Below are positions 23,553 through 33,189 of a DNA stretch of 37,780 nt, in pieces. The position numbers were made by a program, and so were the translations under genes. The notes under the pieces were generated by a model. That model worked only from the letters and a program-made list of their open reading frames with translations. It had not been told where the DNA came from and did not search any database. Origin of the DNA: an uncultured Bacilli bacterium (GTDB lineage: Bacteria; Bacillota_I; Bacilli_A; RF39; UBA660); assembly GCA_947627975.1 (NCBI GenBank), contig CANQYB010000010.1, positions 1-37,780 on the forward strand, written 5' to 3'. How positions within the stretch are numbered: the first letter of the stretch is position 1; the number at the start of each line of letters is the position of its first letter.

Positions 23553-25736
23553 CTAACAATTTCCTGTATCATAATAATTCATAGAAATAGTACAAGAACT
23601 TTTATTTCCAACCTTATCTTCAACTGTAACTACTTGTTTTGAATTTAATAAGGTATATTTAGAAGGAGGTATTTTCTTAATACCACTTAAACTATCACTA
23701 GCATTTATTTGGAAATCACAACCTTTATTAAAATCACATGTACCAGTTGCAGAACAATTAATATCAGGGGGTGTATTATCAACATATATATTTAACGTAA
23801 TAGGATCACATGCAGAAGTATTTCCTGCATTATCTCTTATTGTTAGCCAACTATAATATTCACTCATGGATGGTTTTATAGAAACTTTTTCCCCATTATA
23901 AAATGTGTATGATTTTTTTGCTTGTTGACAACCAGATCCTCCTTTATCATTACAATTAAAAGTTATTATTCTTTCTCCTTTTGTCCAAGTAGTACTTTGT
24001 CCCTCAAAGTTACTGCATGTTGGAGAAATTCTATCAAATTTCACATTTTTAATTTTTCCAGAATTTTTATTACCTGCTAAATCATAAGCTGTATAGTCAT
24101 CATTTCCATCTGTAGTCCAATCAGAATTTATATTTTTTCCATTTTTTTCTACATAGCATCCTGAAGCACCGCAGTTATCATCAATTGATTCTACTTCATA
24201 ACCTAAACAATGATACTTATTAATCCAAGTGTTATCATCGTAATCATTAGAATGATCATTAATTTTACATTCATTATTATATTGATAAATTTTCTTATTT
24301 TTAAATTCTATTTTTGGTTTTTCTTTATCTATTTTAGGTCGGACTTCAATTGAATTAATATTTCCCGCTTTATCTTTTATATAAAACTTTCCGCTTCTTT
24401 GGCCATTTCCAGATAAATATTGATTATAAATACCTTCATTACCATTAATAGTTTCAATTTTACCATTTTTTGAATTTGAATCCATTGTATTTTTTTCATC
24501 TTTACTATTAAATGAATTGTAAATACCTTCATTATTGTATGTCCAAAGTTTTTCTTTTAAACCACTTTTATCATCATTTGCTGTAAAAATATATAATATA
24601 CCATATGGATAGTTATTTCCATTATACCAACCATTTACTAAATTATTAATTTGCTCACTATCAATAAGTAAAGCATTATTGTTATTAGAACTTGTACTTT
24701 GTTCAAATAACTCTATACCTTCATTTAATCCTGTATTAGATCTTTTATATGCTTTAACAGATATTATAGGTTTAGTTTTATCAATTTTTATAGTGATATT
24801 TCCTTTGGCATCTTCAAATCCATTTTTTGTTGTTCTAATTAAAACATTAGTTATTCCTTCTTTACTTATTGATACTTTATCATTTAAAATATTATATGTT
24901 ATTCCATTATCTAAGGTATACTCATAAGTATATCCAGTTGTTTTATTATTATTTTTTATTATAACATTTTGATTTGTCCAATTACCATCATAAGCTTTAC
25001 CATCTTCTTTTTCTACACTTATATTTAAATTAGCATTTGAATTATCTTTAGTTGTATATACTTTTATTGTTTTTGATTTTGTTATTGTTCCATTACTTAC
25101 AGTAACAGTAACATTGTGAACATTTGGTATTTCTCCGGTAATTAAATTTATACCTCTATTTAAATCATTTATTTGAAAATTTGTTATTCCAAGTTTTGTA
25201 TTGGGAATTGATTCAGTAACACCACTTTCTTCTACATAGTATTTAGCACTATAATTTTTATTAACTTCATTTTCACCTTTTGTTATAGTTAACTTTAATT
25301 TAGCAGAAGATTTATTTTTATTTGTCTGTTCAAGTTTTATATTAAAAGCACTACCATTATAAATAGCTTTAACTTTATTATTTTCTAAATATAATAAAAC
25401 TTTGTCAGAATTTTTAATTTCTTCAAATCCTTCTTTTTTAGAATCTATATAGCCCAAAAATTTTAAAGCTTCAACTGTAATTGTGCAACTGTCAGTAGCT
25501 TTAATTTTGTTTATAGAATTATTTTTAATTGTTATTTGATAGTCTTCTTTTATATCATTTTTATTTGCTTCACCATATTTTATAGCAGCTATTTCTAATA
25601 ATTTAATATTTGCTTCTTTTAATTCTTCTTTTTTATTTTTACTTATTAAGTTAAAAGTTATAATTGTTGATGATGATAATATTCCGATAATTACAATTAC
25701 AACTAAAATTTCTATTAACGTAAATCCTTTTTTCAT
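23553..25736 (-). CDS. Large prepilin-signal protein with Ig-like modules
   Basis: 727 aa. The N-terminus MKKG/FTLIEILVVIVIIGIL is a textbook type IV prepilin/pseudopilin signal: cleavage after Gly4, Phe at +1, Glu at +5, then a hydrophobic assembly helix. Residues about 35-135 are a pilin-like head. The rest is extracellular: several Ig-like beta modules marked by recurring joints IDKTKPII, IDKEKPKIEF, FDRISPTCS and VDNTPPDINC, the later ones Cys-rich. It is far larger than a normal pilin (about 150-200 aa) and would suit a minor, tip or adhesive subunit. The true start is ATG 25736 after AAAGGAT; the ORF-track N-terminus overlaps the HerA gene. No prepilin peptidase, PilB/GspE-type ATPase or PilC gene is in the window. 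Confidence 0.85.
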   Translation of the reverse strand: MKKGFTLIEILVVIVIIGILSSSTIITFNLISKNKKEELKEANIKLLEIAAIKYGEANKNDIKEDYQITIKNNSINKIKATDSCTITVEALKFLGYIDSKKEGFEEIKNSDKVLLYLENNKVKAIYNGSAFNIKLEQTNKNKSSAKLKLTITKGENEVNKNYSAKYYVEESGVTESIPNTKLGITNFQINDLNRGINLITGEIPNVHNVTVTVSNGTITKSKTIKVYTTKDNSNANLNISVEKEDGKAYDGNWTNQNVIIKNNNKTTGYTYEYTLDNGITYNILNDKVSISKEGITNVLIRTTKNGFEDAKGNITIKIDKTKPIISVKAYKRSNTGLNEGIELFEQSTSSNNNNALLIDSEQINNLVNGWYNGNNYPYGILYIFTANDDKSGLKEKLWTYNNEGIYNSFNSKDEKNTMDSNSKNGKIETINGNEGIYNQYLSGNGQRSGKFYIKDKAGNINSIEVRPKIDKEKPKIEFKNKKIYQYNNECKINDHSNDYDDNTWINKYHCLGYEVESIDDNCGASGCYVEKNGKNINSDWTTDGNDDYTAYDLAGNKNSGKIKNVKFDRISPTCSNFEGQSTTWTKGERIITFNCNDKGGSGCQQAKKSYTFYNGEKVSIKPSMSEYYSWLTIRDNAGNTSACDPITLNIYVDNTPPDINCSATGTCDFNKGCDFQINASDSLSGIKKIPPSKYTLLNSKQVVTVEDKVGNKSSCTISMNYYDTGNC

Positions 25737-25755
25737 AAAATATCCTTTCAAAATG

Positions 25756-27516
25756 TTAATTTTCATTTGGTATCCATCTATTTCTTACATCACAATTGGA
25801 TGAATAAGGCATAGGATTTGGAAGTTCCATTCGAATAATCATGGGAATTTTAAAAGCTGAACCAAATGCTACACAAGTTCCTGGTTGAAGAGATTTCTGC
25901 TTTTCAATTACATCATCTGATATATTAGGAAGCATTTTTCTTATGTATTCAAGATCAAGAGGATGAGTCATTTTAAATATAAAGAAATTAGAAATTTGAG
26001 ATATAACTGTATCCGAAAGCTCTACGGGTCTTTGAGAAATAATATTAAGTAATACCCCGTATTTTCTTCCTTCTTTAGCAATTCTATCAAATATATTATA
26101 ACCTAGTAAAAATACATCATTATCTTTTTGGACATATCTATGTGCTTCTTCTAAAAAGATATGAAATGGAATTGAAGCTCTTTTTTTACTATGTTTGGAA
26201 AATTCAAATATAAATCTTGATAAAATTTTAACAATTACTTTTGCATATATATCATCAACATCTTCAAGATTAATATTAATTATTTGAGATTTGTTACCAT
26301 TTTTAACTACTAATGATGATATATAATTTTCAATAGTAGTATAATTTTCATATTCAAAATAAGTTCCAATGTGACTATTTATTATAGAATGCAATCTAAC
26401 TTTTAATATAATGGCTTCATTATACATTTTACTATTATCTTGAAAACCTTCTGATATTAGTGTAAATTCTAGTGCTTTTTCAAAATCTTTTAAAGTATAA
26501 AATGCTTTATCCGGTTCTTTAGTTGATTCTAATTCGTCATTTAAATGTGATAAAACATAGTCATTAATTAATACACTTTCTGAAAAATTACCATTGGAAT
26601 CTATTTCAAAACATTCAGAAAACTTTCTAGTATATCCAAGACCTTGAATTTCTGTATTAAAATTATATTCATCAGTATGACAAGCTTCAATTATACTAAA
26701 TATTTCATTTTTTTTAGAGGCTGTTGTTCTATTTGAAAATAATACTGATAAAATTGCTTTAGATATTAAGTGATTTTTATAATTTTTAGCATTTTCATCA
26801 TTTTGAGCAAAAATTTTAGATAATTTAATTGTTCTTTCAATAATTGGAATTTGGGAGTGATCGCTAAGTTGTAAAAGTAATGCCCAATCATCTAAATTTA
26901 AAAGGTAAATTGGTATTTTAAGACTTTCATCATCTTGATCTACTGGATTTGTAGTTATAAATTTATAATTATAGTATTTATTCATTTCATTAATTTTAGA
27001 AAATGCAGTTTTATATTCTCCATATGCATCAAAAATAAATAAATTAGCATTATATGATAGCATATTTTTATTTAAAAAAATATTTTGGACTAAACGAGCT
27101 ACACCACAACTTTTACCTGATCCAGAATTACCAAATATTGCTAAGTGATTTGAAAAACAATTATTAATGTTAAAATATATGGGACAATTATAAATCGGAG
27201 AATTTCCTGCTAATAAATTATCATTATTATTTGTACCAAATATTTGCATTTGTTCTTGATTATTTATTAATCTTAATGTTGATGAAGGTAAAGGTTTTCT
27301 TAATATTCCACTAACATATTTATCTTCTAAAAATTCCCCTAAAAAACGAATTTTTATACCTGATTCATCTATTTCTGTTACTTCGCCTAATATTCTTTGA
27401 TTGGGCGCTTCAAAAATAACATGAATATTCATGAGGTCTTCACTATTTATAATATTATCGTTATTTTTCTCAACTATTGCTTCATTATTTTTTATCCACT
27501 TTATTTTTCCAAACAT
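25756..27516 (-). CDS. HerA/DUF87-type hexameric ATPase
   Basis: 586 aa. A HAS-barrel-like beta domain (about 1-75), then the HerA/FtsK-type RecA core: Walker A GNSGSGKS (129-136) after NHLAIFG, an all-alpha insertion (about 220-400), Walker B-like FHIFLEEAHRYV (about 450-458), GRKYGVLLNIISQRP (sensor/Gln) and the FIFKMTHPLDLEYIRKMLP segment. HerA translocases work with NurA nuclease in archaea and with other effectors in bacteria; neither nurA nor a SIR2 or nuclease gene is adjacent. Its neighbours are secreted or pilin-like, spaced 19 bases downstream, so an envelope role cannot be excluded. ATG 27516 follows AAGGTAG. Confidence 0.85.
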   Translation of the reverse strand: MFGKIKWIKNNEAIVEKNNDNIINSEDLMNIHVIFEAPNQRILGEVTEIDESGIKIRFLGEFLEDKYVSGILRKPLPSSTLRLINNQEQMQIFGTNNNDNLLAGNSPIYNCPIYFNINNCFSNHLAIFGNSGSGKSCGVARLVQNIFLNKNMLSYNANLFIFDAYGEYKTAFSKINEMNKYYNYKFITTNPVDQDDESLKIPIYLLNLDDWALLLQLSDHSQIPIIERTIKLSKIFAQNDENAKNYKNHLISKAILSVLFSNRTTASKKNEIFSIIEACHTDEYNFNTEIQGLGYTRKFSECFEIDSNGNFSESVLINDYVLSHLNDELESTKEPDKAFYTLKDFEKALEFTLISEGFQDNSKMYNEAIILKVRLHSIINSHIGTYFEYENYTTIENYISSLVVKNGNKSQIININLEDVDDIYAKVIVKILSRFIFEFSKHSKKRASIPFHIFLEEAHRYVQKDNDVFLLGYNIFDRIAKEGRKYGVLLNIISQRPVELSDTVISQISNFFIFKMTHPLDLEYIRKMLPNISDDVIEKQKSLQPGTCVAFGSAFKIPMIIRMELPNPMPYSSNCDVRNRWIPNEN

Positions 27517-27592
27517 AATATCTACCTTCTTACTCTATATTAATTTTAACATATCTAAACTAAAATATAAATAATTTTTAATTATTTAAAAA

Positions 27593-29398
27593 TTAAATTC
27601 TGCTTGTAAAATAATATCCTTTATAATTGTATATATTGCTTATATTATAATCTAACATTATATTAGTATTTTTTTTGAAAATTTTACTTGCATTTTGATA
27701 TTTACCTAATGAAATAGCATAGTGAAGGTGTGATCCAGTTGAACATTTATCCCAATTTTGAATTTTAGGATTTCCACCAACAGTTCCAATTTTAGTAAAA
27801 CTTGTAACTTTATCACCAATATTTACACTAATATCCTTTAAATGAGCATACTCTGTTGTATAATTTTTTCCATTTAAATTATGATTAATATATATTATAT
27901 TTCCACCACATTTACTTTTTTTTATAATATTTGCAACAATGCCACTATAACTAGCATATACATCTTCATTATATATTGATTTTTTATAACTTGATATATC
28001 TATCCCATTATGAAAAGTTTGACTTACTTTTCCATTTACAAGTGGTCTTTTAAAAATATTTTTTTCTTTTTTATTAATGTTAATTTTGTATATTTTAAAA
28101 ATATCATCATTTGTAATTTTAATTTCAAATGTGTTATTACCTATATTAAGTTTTTTATATCCAATACCTTCAATTTTTCCCAATGTGGTATTTGCTTTAA
28201 TATTTACTTCTAAAACATCTTCATCTACTTCTAAATTATATTCATATATATCTGGAGAAAATAAGGGATTTAAATTAAAATTTTCTATTTCTAAATTTTC
28301 TAATTTTATCTCTTTTAATATAAAATTTAATTTATAAATTTTAGTTATATTATCATTGGTAATTTTAATTTCTTTAGTTATATTGTTATTTAAATTAATT
28401 TCATTTTCAAAAGAAATTATTGCCTCGTTACTATATGGTATGGCTTTAATAAATACATTGTTATTATCTAATAAAATATCATAAGATGAATTATTATTAT
28501 CTATTTTTATTTCTTTATCATTAATAATTAATGTTTTTAAACCATTAAATTCATAATCTTTTCTTATAATATTAAAAGTAATTTTTTTTTCTTTATTTAT
28601 TAAAACTAAAGTATTATTTCCATCAATTAATTTTAAATTAATATTAAAATTATTATAATCTTTAGTAACATCATTATCGTTTAATATTATTAAAGAATCA
28701 TTTAAATTTTTAATAGTCGCATTTAAATTTGTAGCATTACTATCAATAAATAAATTATAATCATATAAAATATTACTATATGGTTTATCTAAATTGGCAT
28801 TATTAAATTCTATATTTTCTATTCCATTTTTTACAGCAAATTCTAAGTTTTTAGTAGTTTTTTGATTAATATTATCTTCTGTACTATATTCGAAAATAAT
28901 TTTAATAACCCCATCTGGAATATTTAAAATATTATTATAAGAAATATTTATTTTTTCATTATTTTGTTTAATTCCATAAATTTTTAGTTTAGTTTCTAAA
29001 AGATTTTTATTATAATCATAAGCTTTAATATTTAAAAATTTTTCAATATTAAAATTATTTTCAATAATTCCATTTAAACTATTAATATAATCCATAAAAT
29101 TATCATTAAAAATTATTTCTGGCTTATAATAAATAGTTTTATTTAAATTTTCATTTGATGTATTAATATTATCTTTAGTTTCATTATTAATGTTTTTATC
29201 AATATTAATTTTAAATTTATTAGTATTTTGATTTACTAAATTATCTTCATTATTTAATTTTAAAGAATTACTTCCAATTATACTTTTTTTATTATCTTTA
29301 AAAAAAATAAAAGTAATAAAAAAAATAATAATTATAAAAATAATTCCAATAAAAATTAAAATAAATTTTTCTGATTTAACAATATTTTTAAAATTCAT
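27593..29398 (-). CDS. Membrane-anchored M23 peptidase with cadherin-like domains
   Basis: 601 aa. One N-terminal membrane helix (FILIFIGIIFIIIIFFITFI) places the rest outside. Asn-rich linker, then beta domains (about 180-440); the segment ENLEIENFNLNPLFSPDIYE with Y.L.V and GNNTFEI follows the cadherin-like beta-sandwich (PF12733) pattern and a second, weaker copy precedes it. The C-terminal LytM/M23 domain has the zinc ligands HNGID (about 463) and HLHY (about 556), plus YINHNLNGKNYTTEYAHL and GDKVTSFTKIGTVGG, so it should be an active peptidoglycan endopeptidase. ATG 29398 follows AAGGAGATAA. The HerA gene starts 76 bases downstream on the same strand. Confidence 0.88.
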   Translation of the reverse strand: MNFKNIVKSEKFILIFIGIIFIIIIFFITFIFFKDNKKSIIGSNSLKLNNEDNLVNQNTNKFKINIDKNINNETKDNINTSNENLNKTIYYKPEIIFNDNFMDYINSLNGIIENNFNIEKFLNIKAYDYNKNLLETKLKIYGIKQNNEKINISYNNILNIPDGVIKIIFEYSTEDNINQKTTKNLEFAVKNGIENIEFNNANLDKPYSNILYDYNLFIDSNATNLNATIKNLNDSLIILNDNDVTKDYNNFNINLKLIDGNNTLVLINKEKKITFNIIRKDYEFNGLKTLIINDKEIKIDNNNSSYDILLDNNNVFIKAIPYSNEAIISFENEINLNNNITKEIKITNDNITKIYKLNFILKEIKLENLEIENFNLNPLFSPDIYEYNLEVDEDVLEVNIKANTTLGKIEGIGYKKLNIGNNTFEIKITNDDIFKIYKININKKEKNIFKRPLVNGKVSQTFHNGIDISSYKKSIYNEDVYASYSGIVANIIKKSKCGGNIIYINHNLNGKNYTTEYAHLKDISVNIGDKVTSFTKIGTVGGNPKIQNWDKCSTGSHLHYAISLGKYQNASKIFKKNTNIMLDYNISNIYNYKGYYFTSRI

Positions 29399-29453
29399 TT
29401 ATCTCCTTTTTTAAAAATAATTGATATGCAATAATTATTATATATTAAAATAT

Positions 29454-29495
29454 AAAAAAAAGAAAACATAAATTATATAATTTATGTTTTCATAC
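29454..29495 (-). terminator. Terminator of the hisS-to-DUF2513 operon
   Basis: Bases 29462-29491 are a perfect 30-bp palindrome (GAAAACATAAATTAT and its complement) followed on the minus strand by eight T. Confidence 0.85.
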
Positions 29496-29528
29496 TAATT
29501 TGAGTATAAAAAGAACAAATTTAAATAA

Positions 29529-29951
29529 TTACCATCTATTGTTTTTTATAAATAAATCTTTTGGTAAATCAAATAAATTATTAATTTCTATATTTTTAAT
29601 TTTATTAGCAATATCAAAAATTGTAAAAATAGATATTTCATCAAAATTTGGTAATTTTTCTTTCATTTTATTCCAAATTTCATCATCTCTTATTAAATCT
29701 AATGTTTTATAACCCTTGTCAGTTAAACCTTTAATTCTATGATCTTTTAATACATCATTATCATCATAAGGCAATTTATCAATTATTATTAAATAATTTT
29801 CTTTATATAATATTGTCACTATATTTAAAACATCTTCTATTGAATATTCTTTTAATTTTTCATGTAATTTTTCAACAGGTAATTTTTCTCCAAATTCTAT
29901 TTTTTCAACTTCTTTTAATATTTTTCTAGCACAATTATTATTAATTTTCAT
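29529..29951 (-). CDS. DUF2513-like protein
   Basis: 140 aa, soluble. The pattern MKINNNCARKILKEVEK at the start, two helix-turn-helix-like segments (VEKLHEKLKEYSIEDVLNIV and the wing LPYDDNDVLKDHRIKGLTDKGYKTLD) and IRDDEIWNKMKE fit DUF2513, a small family frequent in phages and mobile DNA, with a winged-helix look (GLT.KG...L). Start ATG 29951, preceded by AAAGGAAA; the track's start at 29969 adds six residues without a better site. It is the last gene of the gatCAB operon, 20 bases after gatB, and a palindromic terminator follows. Its function in this setting is unknown. Confidence 0.62.
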   Translation of the reverse strand: MKINNNCARKILKEVEKIEFGEKLPVEKLHEKLKEYSIEDVLNIVTILYKENYLIIIDKLPYDDNDVLKDHRIKGLTDKGYKTLDLIRDDEIWNKMKEKLPNFDEISIFTIFDIANKIKNIEINNLFDLPKDLFIKNNRW

Positions 29952-29971
29952 AATTATTTTCCTTTCCATTT

Positions 29972-31426
29972 TTATTTTTCTAAATATTTAGAAATTAACT
30001 TTTTAGTTATAACGGGGTTTGCTTTCCCTCTTGTTTCTCTCATTACTTGACCAACAAAATAATCAAATAAATTAGTTTTGCCATTTTTATACTCTTCTAT
30101 TTGGGCTTGATTATTTTCCATAACTTTATCTACAATATCACTTATTTCCTTTTCATCCGTTATTTGAGTCATATCTGATGATTCTAATAATTCTTTTGGA
30201 TCTTTTTCTTCTTCTATTGCTTTAAAAAATAGTTCTTTGGCTTGCTTAGAAGATATTTTTTTAGACTCTAAGGCTTTTAGGATAGTGCTTAACATTTTCG
30301 CTTTTAGATAAAAATCGTTAATAGATATATCATGTTTATTAATATAACCTAAAACTTGGACAGTTACCCAGTTTGCAGCAACTTTAACATCAATATTATT
30401 ACTTACAAGTTCTTCAAAATAATCAGATACATTTTTTTCCTTAACTAAGACAGTTGCATCATATTCTGATAAATTATATTTTTCAATATATTTTTTCTTT
30501 CTGTCTAAAGCCATTTCAGGAATTGATTTTCTAATTTCTTCTAGCCAACTTTTAGAAATTTTAATTTTGGGAATATTTGGCTCAACAAAATATTTATAAT
30601 CTATAGCATCTACTTTACTACGCATATAAATTGTTGTTCCACTTTCTTCATCCCAACGACGAGTTTGTTGTTCCATTTCATCATATTTACCATTTTCTTT
30701 TAATTCAGTTTGTCTTTTAATTTCGTAATTTATAGCATCTCTTACTCCACCAAAAGAGTTAACATTTTTAATTTCAATCTTCGTTCCCCAATTTTTCGGA
30801 TCTTCTTCATCAAGATTTTCATCCATAATTGAAACATTAACATCACATCTTATTTGGCCTTTTTTACTATCTGCTTCACTAATGCCCGCATACTGATATA
30901 CACTTCGCATATGTTCAAGAAATGAAACGGCTTCATCAGCACTATGTAAATCTGGTTCAGTAACAAGCTCTAAAAGGGGAACACCAGCTCTGTTATAATC
31001 TATATTACTACTGGAAAAATAATGATCTAAGGAAGCAGCATCTTCTTCTAAATGTAAATTATTTACTCGGACACTTTTAATTTCATTATCACATTCAAAA
31101 TCTACTTTACCATAAATTCCAACAGGAATTGGTTTTGTTTCTTGAGTAAGTTGAAAACCTTTTGGAAGATCTGGATAATAATAATTTTTTCTTTCAAAAT
31201 ACATATATTCTGGCTGTTTACAATTTAAAATCATACTAGCCATTAAAGCCATTCTAACGGCTTCTTTATTGACTACAGGTAAAGTTCCTGGAAACGCCAT
31301 ATCAACTGGTCTTACATTAGTATTAGGAATGTCACTATAAGAGTTTCTTGCACTTGAAAATACTTTAGTATTTGTTTCTGATACTTCACAGTGCATTTCC
31401 AAACCAATTTTAGCAATATATCCCAT
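29972..31426 (-). CDS. gatB: Asp-tRNA(Asn)/Glu-tRNA(Gln) amidotransferase subunit B
   Basis: Kinase and tRNA-binding subunit of GatCAB, which phosphorylates the misacylated Asp/Glu and amidates it. 484 aa: the opening GLEMHCEVSETNTKVFSSA, PGTLPVVN, the YYYPDLPKGFQLTQ block, DAASLDHY, NRAGVPLLELVTEPD and GQIRCDVNVS are all present. The C-terminal YqeY-like tail ends VGQVMRETRGKANP. Its ATG shares a base with the gatA TAA (TAATG), with AAAGGAGG inside the end of gatA, so translation is coupled. Confidence 0.97.
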   Translation of the reverse strand: MGYIAKIGLEMHCEVSETNTKVFSSARNSYSDIPNTNVRPVDMAFPGTLPVVNKEAVRMALMASMILNCKQPEYMYFERKNYYYPDLPKGFQLTQETKPIPVGIYGKVDFECDNEIKSVRVNNLHLEEDAASLDHYFSSSNIDYNRAGVPLLELVTEPDLHSADEAVSFLEHMRSVYQYAGISEADSKKGQIRCDVNVSIMDENLDEEDPKNWGTKIEIKNVNSFGGVRDAINYEIKRQTELKENGKYDEMEQQTRRWDEESGTTIYMRSKVDAIDYKYFVEPNIPKIKISKSWLEEIRKSIPEMALDRKKKYIEKYNLSEYDATVLVKEKNVSDYFEELVSNNIDVKVAANWVTVQVLGYINKHDISINDFYLKAKMLSTILKALESKKISSKQAKELFFKAIEEEKDPKELLESSDMTQITDEKEISDIVDKVMENNQAQIEEYKNGKTNLFDYFVGQVMRETRGKANPVITKKLISKYLEK

Positions 31427-32883
31427 TATTTTACCTCCTTTGCAATTTGCCCTTTATAATTCATCGTACTTTCTAAAGCATAAGCGATATTTAATACATT
31501 GGCATCATCATAACAATTACCAGTTATGTTAATTCCTACTGGTAAATTATTTACAAAACCATTAGGAATAGTAATAGATGGGAAACCACCAAAGTTTCCA
31601 ATTTGAAGATGCTCTTCTAAAATTTGAGTTTTTTCATCCAAGATATCTACTTCTCCATCTAATTTTTTAGCTGGTCCAGATGAAACTGGAAGAATAACAC
31701 CATCATATTCTTTAAATAATTCTTTCCATCTATCAACAAGTAATCTTCTTACTCTTTGAGCATTTCTAAAATATCTTTCTTGATTTTCTTTTTGTAAAAC
31801 ATAGGATCCAATTACAAATCTTCTTTTAATTAGTGGAGAAAATCCTTTAGTACGATGATCTTTCATCATATCAATATAATTATCACCCTTACCTCTTGGA
31901 CCAAAAATAATTCCAGTTAAGTTACTCATATTAGAAGTTGCCTCAGCACAAGAAATTATAACATATACAGATGCAAGGGCATTTAAAATTTTTTCATCAA
32001 CAGATACTTCTTCAACTTCAATTCCAATTTTTTTTAATTTATCTAAAGTTCTATAAAAATTATCTAAATGTTCTTTTAATTCCAAAGAAGCGTTTTTATA
32101 CCTATTAATATCGACTATTTCCTTAACATAGCATAATTTTTTACTTTTTACATTACCATCAATTGATTTATATAAATTAATATTGCTAGAGTCAAAAGAT
32201 GTCATATCATTTTTATCTATTCCCTTCATATTATCAACGACAATTGCTGCATCTTTAACACTTCTTGTCAAAACACCACAATGATCTAAACTTGATGCAA
32301 AAGGAAATAATCCATAACGAGATATCATTCCATATGTTGGTTTATAACCGACAATACCACAATATGCTGCTGGTTTTCGAATTGAATCACCAGTATCTGA
32401 ACCTAAAGCATAAGGATAAACTCCTGCTGCAACAGCTGCAGCTGAACCTGATGATGAACCAGCACACATACGAGTTGTATCCCAAGGATTTTTAATTATT
32501 CCTGTATGAGCAGTTGTTCCTGTACCTCCCATACCAAATTCATCCATAGCTGTTTTGTTTACTTTTATAGCACCGGCTTTATTTAAATTTTCAATAGCAG
32601 TAGCATTAAAGAAAGGAACATAATCTTTTAAAGTATTTGATGAACCCGTAGATAAAATACCTTTAGTTGAATAGTTGTCTTTAACACCATATGGAATTCC
32701 TGAAAGTAAATTGTCAGTAACTTCTCCACCTTTTTGTTCATCTAAAATAGTAACAAAGGCATTACATTTTTCTTGAACTTCATGAGATAAAGATAATGAT
32801 TCTTTAACTAAGTCATCACTAGTTATTTCTTTATTTATTAATAATTCATGTAATTCTTCAATAGATTTATTCATATATTTCAT
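31426..32883 (-). CDS. gatA: Asp-tRNA(Asn)/Glu-tRNA(Gln) amidotransferase subunit A
   Basis: Glutaminase subunit, amidase-signature family: it frees ammonia from Gln for GatB. 485 aa with IPYGVKDN (Lys of the catalytic triad, about 68), the GSSSGSAAAVAAG loop (cis-Ser) and the nucleophile Ser in SDTGDSIRKPA (about 167). The usual second Gly of DTGGS is Asp and the first GGSSGG is GSSSG, but all three triad residues are kept. Start ATG 32883 is six bases after TAGGTG; the track's GTG 32892 is within that Shine-Dalgarno. It lies between gatC and gatB. Confidence 0.96.
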   Translation of the reverse strand: MKYMNKSIEELHELLINKEITSDDLVKESLSLSHEVQEKCNAFVTILDEQKGGEVTDNLLSGIPYGVKDNYSTKGILSTGSSNTLKDYVPFFNATAIENLNKAGAIKVNKTAMDEFGMGGTGTTAHTGIIKNPWDTTRMCAGSSSGSAAAVAAGVYPYALGSDTGDSIRKPAAYCGIVGYKPTYGMISRYGLFPFASSLDHCGVLTRSVKDAAIVVDNMKGIDKNDMTSFDSSNINLYKSIDGNVKSKKLCYVKEIVDINRYKNASLELKEHLDNFYRTLDKLKKIGIEVEEVSVDEKILNALASVYVIISCAEATSNMSNLTGIIFGPRGKGDNYIDMMKDHRTKGFSPLIKRRFVIGSYVLQKENQERYFRNAQRVRRLLVDRWKELFKEYDGVILPVSSGPAKKLDGEVDILDEKTQILEEHLQIGNFGGFPSITIPNGFVNNLPVGINITGNCYDDANVLNIAYALESTMNYKGQIAKEVK

Positions 32884-32892
32884 ATTTTTCAC

Positions 32893-33189
32893 CTACCCAA
32901 CTATCTTTGGTACCTGAATTTCATTACCATCAGTTTCATCAGCATTTTTAAGTAAATCATCAACTGGAATTGATTCTTCCACAACATCTTCTCTAAATTC
33001 ACATTCGAAGTTATCAAGCGTATGAGTCATTGGTTCTACTTTTTCTATTTCAGGAATTTTATTAACTAAATCAATATTTTTATCGATAATTTCAAATTCA
33101 TCTAAAACCATTTTGTTTTCTTCTTCAGTAAGACCTATTAAAAGTTTATCAGCATAATCGTCTACCATTTCTTTAGTAAATTTACTCAT
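32893..33189 (-). CDS. gatC: Asp-tRNA(Asn)/Glu-tRNA(Gln) amidotransferase subunit C
   Basis: 98-aa belt subunit that holds GatA and GatB together. Family features: FTKEMVDDYADKLLIGLTEE opening, the DEFEIIDKNIDLVNKI helix, IEKVEPMTHT and the late REDVVEES acidic stretch. Its ATG overlaps the last eight bases of aspS, with GGAGG in the aspS tail as ribosome site. Confidence 0.94.
   Translation of the reverse strand: MSKFTKEMVDDYADKLLIGLTEEENKMVLDEFEIIDKNIDLVNKIPEIEKVEPMTHTLDNFECEFREDVVEESIPVDDLLKNADETDGNEIQVPKIVG

Noticed and set aside
25756-27516. HerA as part of a known antiphage or NurA-HerA system
   Set aside because: No nurA, SIR2 or other nuclease gene is adjacent; neighbours are secreted or tRNA-charging genes.
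31426-32883. GatA with SDTGDS in place of the usual DTGGS as a sign of lost activity
   Set aside because: The nucleophile Ser, cis-Ser and Lys are all present, and I recall the same Gly-to-Asp change in GatA of Mollicutes relatives, so it is probably a lineage variant.
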